Assembly (NCBI GenBank): GCA_966211965.1
Contig: CBIHON010000002.1
Coordinates: forward strand, 62,001 to 126,000
Origin: CBIHON01 sp966211965
Lineage (GTDB): Bacteria; Pseudomonadota; Gammaproteobacteria; Burkholderiales; Burkholderiaceae_D
DNA length: 64,000 nt
Reading direction: 5' to 3'
Of this stretch, positions 39,975-49,622 are shown piece by piece. The first letter of the stretch is position 1. Every line of letters starts with the position of its first letter. Position numbers and translations under genes: made by a program. The notes beneath the pieces were generated by a model. The model searched no databases. It was not told where the DNA came from and saw nothing but the letters and a program-made list of their open reading frames with translations.

Positions 39975-42005
39975 ATGTCTTCATACTCTGATCGCAGCCG
40001 GCTCGTCATCCCGGGATGGCTTCCCTTACTTGCCGCAACCATCTTGTGCCTGGCCGGCGCGATAGCGCTGTATTCTTGGTATGCGGATGCGGCGCTGTCG
40101 AAGCAATGGTTATTCTCGCTTACCTCGCTTAACATCAATGCCGGCTTTGGCATGATATTGGCCGGCTTGTCTTTGATGTTGCATCTGGTGCCGTCTCGTG
40201 GCTTATATTCTTATCCGCAGCGCGTGGCCCGTCCTGTCGCACGCCTGCTGGCGACACTGCTGGCGCTGCTTGGCGCTTTGGCTGTCGTGCAGGAAATAGC
40301 CGGCGTCGATCTGGGTATCGACCTGCATCGCCTGTCGCTGCCCACAGGCGAATTGCCGGGGCCCTTGTCACCACTCACCGCGCTGTGCTTTGTATTGGCC
40401 GGCATCAGTTTGACATTGATCGATCATGCCAACGCCAAAGGAAATTATCCCGCCGAATATTGTGCATTGGGCATGGCTGGGACCATGGGTATTCCGTTGA
40501 TCGGCTATCTGTACAGCGGGGTCGGCTTGGTTCAATTTACCTCCTTGTCGGAAATCTCGCCGGTGACGCCCTTCCTTTTTTTTACGATGACGGTCGGCAT
40601 CCTGTCGGCACGTCCGACGCATCCGCTGGTGAGTTTGTGGACCAGCGGGGCACCGGGCGGACATCTGGTGCGGCGCCTGCTGCCTGCCAGCCTGCTGTTG
40701 CTTCTGCTGTTGAATCTGCTGGCCGAATGGGGAGAGCGCCAAGGGTTATATGGGCGCGATAAGATTTCGCCCTTGGCGGTGCTGCTTAGCAGCTCGGTGC
40801 TGTTCATTCTGTTTTGCCGCGTCGCCGCCGCGCTCGACCGCGAATACGACGTGCGCCTGCAAGGCGAAGCGGCGCTTTCGGAGAGCAATGCCTTGTTGAG
40901 GGCGGTGAGCGACAATACCTCGGACGCCATCTTCGTCAGAGACCGCAGCGGGCGCATGATTTTCGCCAATCCCGCCATGCTCGCTGTATTGGGAAAGGAT
41001 GCCTCCGAGGTCATTGGGCACAAGAGCTCCGAAATTTACAGCAACCCCGAAGACGCAATGAAGGTCGACGCCAACGACCGTCATATCATGGAGCGGGGGC
41101 AGGCCGAAGTGGTGGAGGAAACCGTCAATTTCCCCTGCGGCGTGCGTACCTTCTATTCGACCAAGGCGCCTTGGCTGAACGAGCAGGGCGACGTGTTGGG
41201 TTTGGTCGGCATCAGCACCGACATCACCGACCGCAAGCGGACCGAAGATGCGCTGCGCGAGCATGAGACGCAACTCGAACAATTGGTCGCCGCGCGCACA
41301 GCTGAAGTAAGCGAATTGCTGGGGCACCTGGAGTCGACGCGCGAAGAAGAAAAGCGTGCGATCGCGCGCGAATTGCATGACGACCTGGGCTCGGCTTTCA
41401 CGGCGCTGAACATGCATCTCGCGATCCTGTTCGAAAAAATTCCGGCAGATCCGGAAATCACCGAGCGCGTATTGCAGGTGAAAGCACTGCTGAGTTCGGT
41501 CACCGATGCGACGCGCCGCATCCAGATCGGCCTGCGTCCCGATAAACTCGATATTTTCGGGATCAAGATCGCAATCGCGGAGCAAGCCTTGGAATTCGAA
41601 AAATATACCGGCGTCCCCTGCAAAGCCAACTTGCCGGATGAAGAATTGGAATATACGCCGCAACAGGAAATTGCCTTGTTCCGCATCGTCCAGGAAGCAT
41701 TGAACAACGCCGCCAAGCATGCCAAGGCATCCCGGGTCGAGGTGATACTGGATGATACGGAAGACAAAATCGTGCTCACCGTGCGCGACGACGGCGTCGG
41801 CATTTCATCGATCCGCTCGCGCAAGATCGTTACCCACGGCTTGCGCGGCATGCGCGAACGGGCCGCTTATCTGGGCGGCCAGGTCAGGATTGTCAGCGGC
41901 GCCGGAAAAGGGACCAGCATCATGGTGATCCTGCCCAAGGAGCGGCAACAGCAACAGAATCAGAAGAATGCGGAACACAGGCCGGAAATGCCGAGTGCGG
42001 CTTGA
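39975..42005 (+). CDS. Membrane-bound PAS sensor histidine kinase, NarL-system type
   Basis: A 676-residue kinase. About eight hydrophobic segments fill residues 12-280 (a MASE-like sensor region), followed by a PAS domain (about 298-420, VSDNTSDAIFVRDRSGRM), a coiled linker, the HisKA_3 dimerisation region REEEKRAIARELHDDLGSAF with phospho-acceptor His468, and a C-terminal HATPase (NAAKHAKASRVEV, DDGVGI, GLRGMRERA). The ATG at 39975 has GGAG upstream. A NarL/FixJ-type response regulator is encoded at 43574 and is its likely partner. The signal is unknown. Confidence 0.92.
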   Translation: MSSYSDRSRLVIPGWLPLLAATILCLAGAIALYSWYADAALSKQWLFSLTSLNINAGFGMILAGLSLMLHLVPSRGLYSYPQRVARPVARLLATLLALLGALAVVQEIAGVDLGIDLHRLSLPTGELPGPLSPLTALCFVLAGISLTLIDHANAKGNYPAEYCALGMAGTMGIPLIGYLYSGVGLVQFTSLSEISPVTPFLFFTMTVGILSARPTHPLVSLWTSGAPGGHLVRRLLPASLLLLLLLNLLAEWGERQGLYGRDKISPLAVLLSSSVLFILFCRVAAALDREYDVRLQGEAALSESNALLRAVSDNTSDAIFVRDRSGRMIFANPAMLAVLGKDASEVIGHKSSEIYSNPEDAMKVDANDRHIMERGQAEVVEETVNFPCGVRTFYSTKAPWLNEQGDVLGLVGISTDITDRKRTEDALREHETQLEQLVAARTAEVSELLGHLESTREEEKRAIARELHDDLGSAFTALNMHLAILFEKIPADPEITERVLQVKALLSSVTDATRRIQIGLRPDKLDIFGIKIAIAEQALEFEKYTGVPCKANLPDEELEYTPQQEIALFRIVQEALNNAAKHAKASRVEVILDDTEDKIVLTVRDDGVGISSIRSRKIVTHGLRGMRERAAYLGGQVRIVSGAGKGTSIMVILPKERQQQQNQKNAEHRPEMPSAA

Positions 42006-42011
42006 GCATCA

Positions 42012-42899
42012 TCAATCTCCGCGGGAGGGCGAGCAGGAAGCGCAAGCGTGCCGCGGTAGCAGACGATCATATTCTTCTTTCACGCCGGCATAGCATTCGC
42101 ACACCCGGGTCTCCAGGCCTGCGCGGTCGATCACAGTGATGTGGCCGCGGCTATAGTGGATGAAACCATCTTCCTGCAGCTTGCCGGCTGCCGCCGCGAT
42201 GCTTTCACGGCGTACGCCTAGCATGCCGGCAATCGACTCCTGAGTCATGCTGAGTTCGTTGGACAACTGACGGTCGAGGCTTAGCAAGAGCCAGCGGCAC
42301 AACTGTTGGATCACGCTGTGATGGCGATTGCAAACAGCGGTTTGCGACATCTGGGCAATCAATGCTTGAGTATAACGCAGCAGCAGTTGCTGCAAGGCGC
42401 CGCCGCGTCCGAATTCCTCGGTCAAGATATTTTTCGGCAAGCGAAAGCCGTAGCCGGCGTTATTCACCACTACCCGGGTTGCGGTTGAGCCGCCGCCCAT
42501 GAACAGTGTGACACCCACCATGCCTTCGTTGCCGATTACCGCAGTCTCTGCCGACGCGCCGGTTTTGGTGTGATGGAGCAGCGACACGATGGAGCTGGTC
42601 GGAAAATACACGTGCCGCATCTGGCTGCCGCTTTCGCACAGCACCATGCCCAGCGGCATCGACACCAATTCGAGTTGCGGCAGCAGGCGCTCGTAATCCG
42701 CGTCGGGCAATGCATTGAGCAAGCGATTTTGCCGAGGGTTGTGTCCGTACAGACCGGCGATGCGCACTGCCGCTCTTGCATGCATAAATGCAGGGGGATC
42801 GGCCCTGTCCGGCTCTTTCTCCTTCAGGAGGGCTAAAGCCCGCGCTTTAAGCAAAGGCGATTCAAGAGTGCTGGCGCATGCGTTTAATCTGTGCGGCAT
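42012..42899 (-). CDS. Crp/Fnr-family transcriptional regulator
   Basis: A 295-residue regulator with a cyclic-nucleotide-binding-like domain (residues about 55-175, LPQLELVSMPLGMVLCESGS) and a Crp-type helix-turn-helix (MTQESIAGMLGVRRESIAAA) near 220. It lacks the N-terminal cysteine cluster of Fnr, although the extreme C-terminus has cysteines. The ATG at 42899 has GGAG upstream. It is convergent with the histidine kinase, stops six bases apart. Probably part of the local stress regulation; ligand unknown. Confidence 0.88.
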   Translation of the reverse strand: MPHRLNACASTLESPLLKARALALLKEKEPDRADPPAFMHARAAVRIAGLYGHNPRQNRLLNALPDADYERLLPQLELVSMPLGMVLCESGSQMRHVYFPTSSIVSLLHHTKTGASAETAVIGNEGMVGVTLFMGGGSTATRVVVNNAGYGFRLPKNILTEEFGRGGALQQLLLRYTQALIAQMSQTAVCNRHHSVIQQLCRWLLLSLDRQLSNELSMTQESIAGMLGVRRESIAAAAGKLQEDGFIHYSRGHITVIDRAGLETRVCECYAGVKEEYDRLLPRHACASCSPSRGD

Positions 42900-43064
42900 G
42901 GATATCTCCAAGAGTGAGCGGCGTTGAGATTTGTGTAAGTAAATCCATCTTCACAAAGATCGACCGCTTGCAACATCCTTGTTTGTCCGATTCTGGTGTG
43001 GGATTTTGCTGACAAGTCAGAGAGACTGCAGCCTGGATTGTCGGGCCTCCGCCTATCTCCGACA

Positions 43065-43487
43065 TCAAACAACGCTGGCGCCGGTACCGAGACGCTCCAG
43101 CAGAGAACGCAATTCAAGAACCTGAGAACTCTTATCGAAAAAAAACTGGACGCCATATTGCTGGCCGATGCGGCGGTAGGCGCCGCTCACATTATTGCTG
43201 AAGACGATTTTCACGATGTCGGGCTGTACGCCTTCCTTGGTCAGAGCGCGCAACAGGCTCATGCCATTGCCTTGCTTGAGTTCGATGTCCAGGATGAGTA
43301 TGTCGCATACATGGGTGCGTAAATGTTCCAGCGCCGCGCTTTCGGTATCGGAGAATCCGTCCAAAAAAACGCCCTGAATCTCCGCCACGATGTCGATGAT
43401 GAAGTCTCTGACGGCCGCAGAATCCTCAACGATGAATACGCGAAGCGACGCGCATTCTGCGGATGATGTAGTGGTCATGTTAGCCAT
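43065..43487 (-). CDS. Stand-alone response-regulator receiver (CheY-like)
   Basis: A 140-residue receiver domain without an output domain. Phospho-acceptor Asp67 lies in DILILDIEL, the acidic pair is ED in FIVEDSAAVRDF, and the conserved lysine is in FFFDKS. The start is uncertain: ATG at 43487 or 43478, or GTG at 43508. It stands upstream of nothing on its strand but beside the LuxR-type regulator and opposite the kinase, so it may act as a phosphate sink or adaptor for that kinase. Confidence 0.87.
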   Translation of the reverse strand: MANMTTTSSAECASLRVFIVEDSAAVRDFIIDIVAEIQGVFLDGFSDTESAALEHLRTHVCDILILDIELKQGNGMSLLRALTKEGVQPDIVKIVFSNNVSGAYRRIGQQYGVQFFFDKSSQVLELRSLLERLGTGASVV

Positions 43488-43573
43488 GGTGATGCTGTTG
43501 CAAACCACGCGCCCCTTGCAATCGGTTGATTAAATCACTCCCTGCGCCTGCTCCTGAGTATTCCGGCCGAATC

Positions 43574-44206
43574 TCATTCGATGATCTTTTCCTTGATCGC
43601 GTAATAAATGATGTCGGCATTGTTGGTCATGTTCATTTTCTGCAAAATGCGCGCCCGGTAGGTGCTGACGGTTTTCACGCTCAGACACAAGTCGCTGGCG
43701 ATCTTGGTGGCGCCGTCCCCACGGCTCAGTCGGTAGAAAATCTCGTACTCGCGAGCCGACAGAGTCTCATGCAAAGGCTTGTTGGGGTCGGTTTCCGGAT
43801 CCATCGTCAGCAGTTCGGCCACGGCGGGGCTGATGTATTTGTGGCCGCGTATGATGGTTCGAATCGCCTCCACCAGTTCGGTCGCCAAGGCTTCCTTCTG
43901 GACGTAGCCGCTGGCGCCGCTACGCAGGATTTGCACCGCGTAGCGATTCTCCGGATGCATGCTCAGGATCAGCACCGGCAATTCCGGTTTTTCCCGCTTG
44001 ATTTGCTTGAGCACCTCGAGCCCGCTTTTATCAGGCATACCAATGTCGAGTACGACGATATTCCAGTCTTCGGCGCGAATCAGGCGAATCGCCTCGGCCG
44101 CTGTTGCCGCCTCGCCGCCGATGCGCATGTCCGATATTTCAGCAATGAAGTGCTGAATGCCGGCGCGCACTACAGCATGATCGTCGACCACCAGGATTTT
44201 TATCAT
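43574..44206 (-). CDS. NarL/FixJ-type response regulator
   Basis: A 210-residue regulator with an N-terminal receiver (phospho-acceptor Asp54 in VVLDIGMPDK, conserved Lys in GYVQKEA) and a C-terminal LuxR helix-turn-helix (LSAREYEIFYRLSRGDGATK, IASDLCLSVKTVSTYRARIL). Length and sequence resemble UvrY/NarL. HisKA_3 kinases such as the one at 39975 normally phosphorylate this class, so the two are likely partners. It may control the small stress genes around it; no binding site is recognised. Confidence 0.92.
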   Translation of the reverse strand: MIKILVVDDHAVVRAGIQHFIAEISDMRIGGEAATAAEAIRLIRAEDWNIVVLDIGMPDKSGLEVLKQIKREKPELPVLILSMHPENRYAVQILRSGASGYVQKEALATELVEAIRTIIRGHKYISPAVAELLTMDPETDPNKPLHETLSAREYEIFYRLSRGDGATKIASDLCLSVKTVSTYRARILQKMNMTNNADIIYYAIKEKIIE

Positions 44207-44293
44207 TTTCGATGTACGCTTGCCAAAGACTGGATAACAAAGCAGAGCTTGCGGCGATTTGCAAAACCAGGCAATTCCAAAACGGACCCGCCT

Positions 44294-44451
44294 CTAGGAG
44301 GCTGTCATAAACTACTCAATCAGGGGGCGGGCAGTCCCCGGAACCAGCCGCATGAAGTGCTCGCACTGCGGCGCGGCTTGTTCCTTGCCCTGCATCCCTT
44401 CTGACTCGAACACGACCGCTGATGAGTTCATAACAGCATAACAGGCCCTAG
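44294..44451. repeat. Degenerate copy of the 38234 inverted-repeat element
   Basis: The left end (CTAGGAGGCTGTCATAAACT, then AATCAGGGGGCGGGCAGTCCC) and right end (TTCTGACTCGAACACGACCG, then GATGAGTTCATAACAGCATA) align with the ends and inner arms of the 274-base element, but the copy is about 158 bases and its arms no longer match perfectly. Shows that the family is older than the perfect copy. Confidence 0.6.
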
Positions 44452-44555
44452 CTTTATTTTCCTTCAAATATCAAACTACCAGTATCGGGATTTTACTGCT
44501 AGTTATGTAGGATTGCGCTTACAAGCTTGACGGCGGACTCTGTCCTGGCGGCGGC

Positions 44556-44861
44556 CTACTTCAACACCAGATCGTTTTTGACCGAACTCACACCCTTGAC
44601 TGCGACGGCGACATCGGCTGCTTTCTTCTGTTCAGCCTCGGAGCCGACCGCACCGCTTAAATGCACCGTGCCCTTTTCGGTTTCCACCTTGATGTCCGAA
44701 GATTTCAAACTTGGTTCGGCCAGGATGGCCGCTTTCACTTTGGCCGTAATCGCTGCGTCGTCTACGTATTCCGCAGTGCCTTCTGCCGACGCAATCATCG
44801 GGGCAAGAGAAAGCGCAAGTACGGCGAAAAGCAAAGTAAGAGATTGTTTGATGAATTTCAT
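44556..44861 (-). CDS. BON-domain periplasmic protein, copy 3
   Basis: A 101-residue protein with a cleavable signal peptide (MIASA/EGT) rather than a lipobox, and one BON domain (YVDDAAITAKVKAAILAEPS, KGTVHLSGAVGSEAEQKKAA). AAGGAG precedes the ATG at 44861. Unlike copies 1 and 2 it is expected to be soluble in the periplasm, like OsmY. Third member of the local BON set. Confidence 0.9.
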   Translation of the reverse strand: MKFIKQSLTLLFAVLALSLAPMIASAEGTAEYVDDAAITAKVKAAILAEPSLKSSDIKVETEKGTVHLSGAVGSEAEQKKAADVAVAVKGVSSVKNDLVLK

Positions 44862-45356
44862 ATTTGGCTCCTTGGCTAAATTGGCGGAAAGAGAAAGAGA
44901 GAGGCGAAGGAAAACAATCGACGGCAGTAGTTTGCCGGCAGTCCGTATGCCTTTGCATTGAGCAACGACATTCAGGCAAGCTCTCTGTTCTATAGACCCA
45001 GACCCGGCTATCCGCAATTGAACTACGGGATTCACATGCTAGCATTCGCGATTTTCACGTCGTATAGGAGGATCACGCAATCGCTTGTAGGAAAAGGAGA
45101 GGCATTTTTGCTGCTGCTTCAGCTTGTTCGACCGAGTATTTCCTGCTAGTCCAAGCGCCGCGATGCCGAGTGAAAGAATATAATGTGCCGATACCTGAGC
45201 GAACTGTTCTGGAAAATCTCGAAACTCGAGGCGCAAGTTCTTTACCAGCGGTCAAATACGGTGTCGCACTCAAGTACAAACTATCGCCTTGCGCTCATGT
45301 CTAATTTTTATGAGTTGGATTTTGGGGCTTTTCCCGCCTTTGCTTCCTCATGAATC
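44862..45356. other. Gap between BON copy 3 and ftsH-like gene
   Basis: A 495-base stretch with several short frames on both strands, none with a recognisable domain or convincing ribosome-binding site. It must contain the divergent promoters of the flanking genes; no strong sigma70 pair stands out. Confidence 0.4.
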
Positions 45357-47222
45357 ATGAAACCTGATTCGCCAAATTCGCAGCCTAGTCATTTATCGTT
45401 CTGGTACTTCGCCACGGCATTGCTCTTGATCATGGCGTTGCAAAGTGTATTCAATTTGCCGCGCGGTGAAGCCCTGACGTATAGCGAGTTCAAGACCTTG
45501 CTCAAGGCCGGTAAGCTCAATGATCTCCTGGTGACCGAGCAAGAGATCAGCGGAGCTATCAAAGGCGATGATCTGCAGGGCCTGCTGCCTCCCGAAAAGC
45601 TCGCTGAATTGAGAAGGATGGGCAAAGGCCAACAGCGTTTTATCACGACGCGGGTCAATGATCCGGGACTGGTGCAAGAGTTGGAATCGGCCAACGTCCG
45701 CTTTGCCGGCCAGGCTGAAAACAAGTGGCTCGCCGGTGTCTTGTCCTGGATTTTTCCCTTGTTGCTATTGATCGCGATTTCGAGTTTTTCGCTCAGGCGG
45801 ATGGGCGGTGCGGGCGGCATTCTGGAAATAGGCAAGAGCCGCGCCAAGATTTACATGCAAAAAGAGACCGGTGTCACATTCAACGATGTGGCCGGCATTG
45901 ATGAGGCCAAGGAAGAGTTGGTGGAGATCGTCGAGTTTTTGAAAAATCCGGAACGCTATCACCGCCTCGGCGGAAAAATTCCTAAAGGCGTGCTGATCGT
46001 CGGCGCTCCCGGCACTGGCAAGACGCTGCTGGCCAAGGCGGTGGCCGGCGAGGCGAATGTGCCGTTTTTCTCGATGAGCGGTTCCGAATTCGTCGAAATG
46101 TTCGTCGGTGTTGGTGCCGCCAGGGTGCGCGACCTGTTCAGCCAAGCCGAGCAGAAGGCGCCGTGCATCATTTTCATCGATGAACTGGATGCCTTGGGCA
46201 AGGCGCGCGGAATTACCGCGTTCGGCGGACATGACGAACGCGAGCAGACGCTCAATCAATTGCTGGTGGAAATGGACGGCTTCGACTCCAACAAAGGTGT
46301 GATCATCATGGCCGCTACCAATCGGCCCGAAATTCTTGACCCGGCGCTACTAAGGCCGGGCCGCTTCGACCGCCACATCACGGTTGACCGGCCCGACCTC
46401 AAGGGACGCAAGCAGATACTCGATGTGCACGTCAAGAATGTGCGCCTTGCATCCGATGTCGATCTTGCTGCAATCGCCGGCAGGACGGCTGGCTTCGCCG
46501 GCGCCGATCTCGCCAACCTGGTAAACGAAGCGGCACTGCTGGCCGCGCGCAAGAACAAGACGCAAGTCGGCATGGCCGATTTCGACGAGGCGCTGGACCG
46601 CATTGTCTGCGGTCTCGAAAAGAAAAACCGGATCATGAACCCGAAGGAAAAGGAAACTATCGCCTATCACGAAGCCGGCCATGCGCTGGTTGCCGAGTAT
46701 CGTCCGTTTGCCGACCACGTATCCAAGATATCGATCATTCCGCGCGGGGTGGCAGCACTCGGCTTCACCCAGCAAACGCCGGAAGAAGATCGCTACCTGC
46801 TGAAGAAAAGCGAGCTGCTGGACCGGCTCGACGTACTTCTGGGCGGACGCGTTGCCGAGGAGATTGTGTTCGGCGATGTGTCGACCGGTGCTCACAACGA
46901 TTTGCAGCGCGCCACCGACATGGCGCGCCAAATGGTGACGCAATATGGCATGAGCGAGGAATTGGGTTTGGCCACATTTGAACAGGCGTCCAGCGCTCCC
47001 TACGTGAACATGCAGCCTGTGCCGCATGAAAAAAAGGAATACAGCGAACGCACAGCGCAGCTTATCGACGCTGAAATTGAAAAGTTGCTGGAGCACGCGC
47101 ACCGACGGGTACGCGACACCCTGGCAGCACAGCGGGCGATACTGGAAGCTTTGGCCAAATTGCTGTTGGAAAAGGAGGTGATTGACCGGAACACCTTGAG
47201 ACAATTGCTGGCTGCAACGTAG
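45357..47222 (+). CDS. ftsH: FtsH-type ATP-dependent membrane metalloprotease
   Basis: A 621-residue AAA+ protease that degrades membrane and regulatory proteins. Two N-terminal membrane helices (about 15-35 and 125-147) flank a periplasmic domain, then the AAA module (Walker A GAPGTGKTLLAKA, Walker B CIIFIDELDALG, second region RPEILDPALLRPGRFDR) and the zinc protease motif HEAGH at 438-442. It is placed with stress genes and apart from the usual rrmJ-folP context of housekeeping ftsH, so it may be a second, accessory FtsH. Confidence 0.92.
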   Translation: MKPDSPNSQPSHLSFWYFATALLLIMALQSVFNLPRGEALTYSEFKTLLKAGKLNDLLVTEQEISGAIKGDDLQGLLPPEKLAELRRMGKGQQRFITTRVNDPGLVQELESANVRFAGQAENKWLAGVLSWIFPLLLLIAISSFSLRRMGGAGGILEIGKSRAKIYMQKETGVTFNDVAGIDEAKEELVEIVEFLKNPERYHRLGGKIPKGVLIVGAPGTGKTLLAKAVAGEANVPFFSMSGSEFVEMFVGVGAARVRDLFSQAEQKAPCIIFIDELDALGKARGITAFGGHDEREQTLNQLLVEMDGFDSNKGVIIMAATNRPEILDPALLRPGRFDRHITVDRPDLKGRKQILDVHVKNVRLASDVDLAAIAGRTAGFAGADLANLVNEAALLAARKNKTQVGMADFDEALDRIVCGLEKKNRIMNPKEKETIAYHEAGHALVAEYRPFADHVSKISIIPRGVAALGFTQQTPEEDRYLLKKSELLDRLDVLLGGRVAEEIVFGDVSTGAHNDLQRATDMARQMVTQYGMSEELGLATFEQASSAPYVNMQPVPHEKKEYSERTAQLIDAEIEKLLEHAHRRVRDTLAAQRAILEALAKLLLEKEVIDRNTLRQLLAAT

Positions 47223-47265
47223 CGGGAGCAAGCCCGCAGCGAAGCCATAGGCTACAATGGCGGAT

Positions 47266-47625
47266 GAAGTAAGCCAAGGCAGCCGCTGGTCATCGTTGAA
47301 CTCCGGTTCGGCGATGGCGGGAGGAAGGTCCGGACTCCATAGAGCAGGGTGACGGTTAACGGCCGTCCGCCGCGAGGCGAGGAATAGGGCCACAGAGACG
47401 AGTCTTTGGGACCGGGAAGGGTGTACCGCTTCCTGTGTCACAAAGGGTGAAACGCGGTAACCTCCACCTGGAGCAATTCCAAATAGGCACGCGTTGATGT
47501 TGCTCGCGGAGCGTGCGGGTAGGAAGCTTGAGCCGTGGAGTAATTCACGGCCTAGAGGAATGGCTGTCATAGTGAGCGGGTTCGCCTGTCTCGCCGTAAC
47601 AGAATCCGGCCTATCGGCTTACTTC
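47266..47625 (+). ncRNA. rnpB: RNase P RNA, bacterial class A
   Basis: The catalytic RNA of RNase P, which trims the 5' leaders of tRNA precursors. Conserved stretches are visible: GAGGAAGGTCCGGACTCCAT (one base from the usual GGAAAGTCCGG), AGAGCAGGGTGACGG, CTCCACCTGGAGCAATTCCA, then AAATAGGCACGC, GTGCGGGTAGGAAGCTTGAG, and ACAGAATCCGGCCTATCGGC. The ends GAAGTAAGCC (47266) and GGCTTACTTC (47616-47625) pair as helix P1, which fixes the boundaries at about 360 nucleotides. A -10-like TACAAT lies at 47253-47258. Confidence 0.95.
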
Positions 47626-47742
47626 ATTTATTTTTCCGATCGATTTGTGTTCTGGAGGCACAAGTCTTGTACGGCCGGGCCGCTAGCGCTGGCGCTCTCC
47701 TTCGTTTAAGCTGCAAGTAACTTACCCGCAGGAAGGAACGCC

Positions 47743-48126
47743 ATGCCACTTGTCACACTTACCATCCGTAAACACAAATCCAGCGAATTCAAGAGCGCGG
47801 TCCTCGGCGCCGTGCACAACGCCTTGGTCTCTTCCGGCGTCCCTGCTACGGACCGTTTTCAGCGCGTGCTGGAACTCGATGCCGATGATTTCCGCTTTGA
47901 TCCGGAATATCCGGATCTCAAAAGCAAGCGAAACGATGATTTTGTGTTGATCGAAATTCTTTTGTCGGTAGGACGTAGTGTGAAAGTGAAGCGGAAAATT
48001 CTCGAAGAGATCATCAGCGGTCTAAGCCGCGAACCGGGCCTGGACCCGGAAAACGTGATGATCTGTTTCAAGGAAACGTCTTGGGAAAACTGGTCGTTCG
48101 GCGGTGGCCGGCAAATTCACGTTTAG
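47743..48126 (+). CDS. Tautomerase-superfamily protein
   Basis: A 127-residue protein of the tautomerase superfamily. The processed N-terminal proline that serves as catalytic base is present (MPLVTLTIR). It is longer than 4-oxalocrotonate tautomerase (about 62) and resembles the double-length family with VLIEILLSVGRSVKVKRKI and ENVMICFKETSWENWSFGGG. GGAAGGA lies upstream. It converges with fmt, stop codons overlapping by bases. Substrate unknown. Confidence 0.85.
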   Translation: MPLVTLTIRKHKSSEFKSAVLGAVHNALVSSGVPATDRFQRVLELDADDFRFDPEYPDLKSKRNDDFVLIEILLSVGRSVKVKRKILEEIISGLSREPGLDPENVMICFKETSWENWSFGGGRQIHV

Positions 48127-49073
48127 TCGAATCGTCCGCCTTCGAGCGCAAAGCCTTTTAAGAACTCGGCAGCCGGCAAGCGTCTGCCGCCGGGCTTTTG
48201 CAGCTCAAGCAAGCGTAATACACCGTCGCCGCACGCCACCAGAACTCCCTGTGCGTTGGCTTGCAATATGTCGCCCGGAGCGGCTCCGGTTGTGTCCGGA
48301 AGAGCCTCGGCACGCCAGAGCTTGACCGGCACATGGTTGAACAAGGCGGAGGCACCGGGAAACGGCGTAAATGCACGAATCTTGCGCGCCAAGCTTGACG
48401 CCGACTGGCCAAAGTCGAGCACGGCTTCCTCTTTCGTGATCTTGGCGGCGTAGGTGGCCCCGGCTTCGGGTTGGGTCGTTGCTTGCAACGCACCTTGGCT
48501 TAATTTGCGCAAAGCTTCGACGATCATCGTGCCGCCCAGTTCGGCCAACTTGTCATGCAGGGTAGCCGTGGTGTCGTCCGCCGCAATCGGCAAGCGGGTC
48601 ATCGACAACATCGGTCCGGTATCCAGACCTTCTTCCATTTGCATGATAGTGACGCCGGTTTCCGCATCGCCGGCTTCGATCGCGCGATGAATTGGCGCGG
48701 CGCCACGCCAACGAGGCAGGAGCGAGGCGTGGATATTGATGCAACCGTATTTCGGAATGTTCAGCACCGAGCGCGGCAGAATCAACCCATATGCGGCCAC
48801 CACCATTACGTCGTGCGGTGTGGCGTGTAGCAGTTCGTGGGCCTGCCGGGCAACCTCGGGGTATTTGCCTTCCAGTCGCAGCGATACGGGCTGCGTCACC
48901 GGAATGCCATGGGCCACGGCCAATTGCTTTACTGCCGATGCCTGCAATTGCATGCCGCGGCCGGCCGGACGGTCGGGTTGAGTCAGAACCAGGGGGATGT
49001 CAAAGCCGGCTTCATGCAAGGCTTTGAGCGCGACTGCGGCGAATTCCGGCGTGCCGGCGAAAATGACTTTCAT
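48123..49073 (-). CDS. fmt: Methionyl-tRNA formyltransferase
   Basis: A 316-residue enzyme that formylates initiator Met-tRNA using 10-formyl-tetrahydrofolate. It starts MKVIFAGTPEFAAVALKAL; the formyl-folate loop is INIHASLLPRWRGAAPIHRA with the catalytic Asn, His and following Asp region. The C-terminal OB domain is present (residues about 210-316). It is downstream of def in the classical def-fmt operon, 15 bases apart. Fully typical. Confidence 0.96.
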   Translation of the reverse strand: MKVIFAGTPEFAAVALKALHEAGFDIPLVLTQPDRPAGRGMQLQASAVKQLAVAHGIPVTQPVSLRLEGKYPEVARQAHELLHATPHDVMVVAAYGLILPRSVLNIPKYGCINIHASLLPRWRGAAPIHRAIEAGDAETGVTIMQMEEGLDTGPMLSMTRLPIAADDTTATLHDKLAELGGTMIVEALRKLSQGALQATTQPEAGATYAAKITKEEAVLDFGQSASSLARKIRAFTPFPGASALFNHVPVKLWRAEALPDTTGAAPGDILQANAQGVLVACGDGVLRLLELQKPGGRRLPAAEFLKGFALEGGRFD

Positions 49074-49088
49074 GGGAGCAGCCGCATT

Positions 49089-49622
49089 TCAGCGTACCGC
49101 CGGTTTTTTCTTGTCGCGGTTCATTTCGCGCTCTTCCTTCAGCATTTTGGCCTTGATGCGGTTGCGCTTCAACGGCGACAGGTACTCGACAAACACCTTG
49201 CCTTTCAAATGGTCCATTTCATGCTGAATGCAGACGGCCAGCAAACCATCGGCTTCGATTTCGAAGGATTTGCCCTCCGCATCTAAAGCCCGTGCCTTGA
49301 TCCGTGCATGGCGCTCGACGCCATCGTAGACGCCCGGTACCGACAGGCAGCCTTCATCGTAGATTTGCTTTTCCTCGCTGGCCCAGATGATTTCCGGATT
49401 GATCAATACGCGCAAATCGCTGCGGGTGTCTGAGGTGTCGATCACGATGACTTGTTCGTGTACGTCGACTTGAGATGCTGCCAAACCGACCCCGGGCGCC
49501 TCATACATGGTTTCAGCCATGTCGGCGACCAATTGTTTCAGGCGTGAATCGAATACGCGCACGGGCTTGGCGATTTTATGCAAGCGTGGATCGGGATAAC
49601 GCAGGATAGTTAATAAGGACAT
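49089..49622 (-). CDS. def: Peptide deformylase
   Basis: A 177-residue metalloenzyme that removes the formyl group from nascent proteins. All three motifs are intact: GVGLAASQVDV, EGCLSVPG-type (DEGCLSVPGV) and QHEMDHLKG, giving the Cys and two His metal ligands. I use the ATG at 49622 (MSLLTILRYPDPRL), not the TTG at 49640. First gene of the def-fmt operon, divergent from the LysM-protein gene. Confidence 0.96.
   Translation of the reverse strand: MSLLTILRYPDPRLHKIAKPVRVFDSRLKQLVADMAETMYEAPGVGLAASQVDVHEQVIVIDTSDTRSDLRVLINPEIIWASEEKQIYDEGCLSVPGVYDGVERHARIKARALDAEGKSFEIEADGLLAVCIQHEMDHLKGKVFVEYLSPLKRNRIKAKMLKEEREMNRDKKKPAVR

Noticed and set aside
45039..45236. 65-codon minus-strand frame upstream of the ftsH-like gene
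   Set aside because: No start signal or family features; lies in a region expected to be promoter DNA.
47494..47709. Short plus-strand open frame
   Set aside because: It lies within and just after the RNase P RNA gene; the sequence conservation there is that of RNA, not protein.
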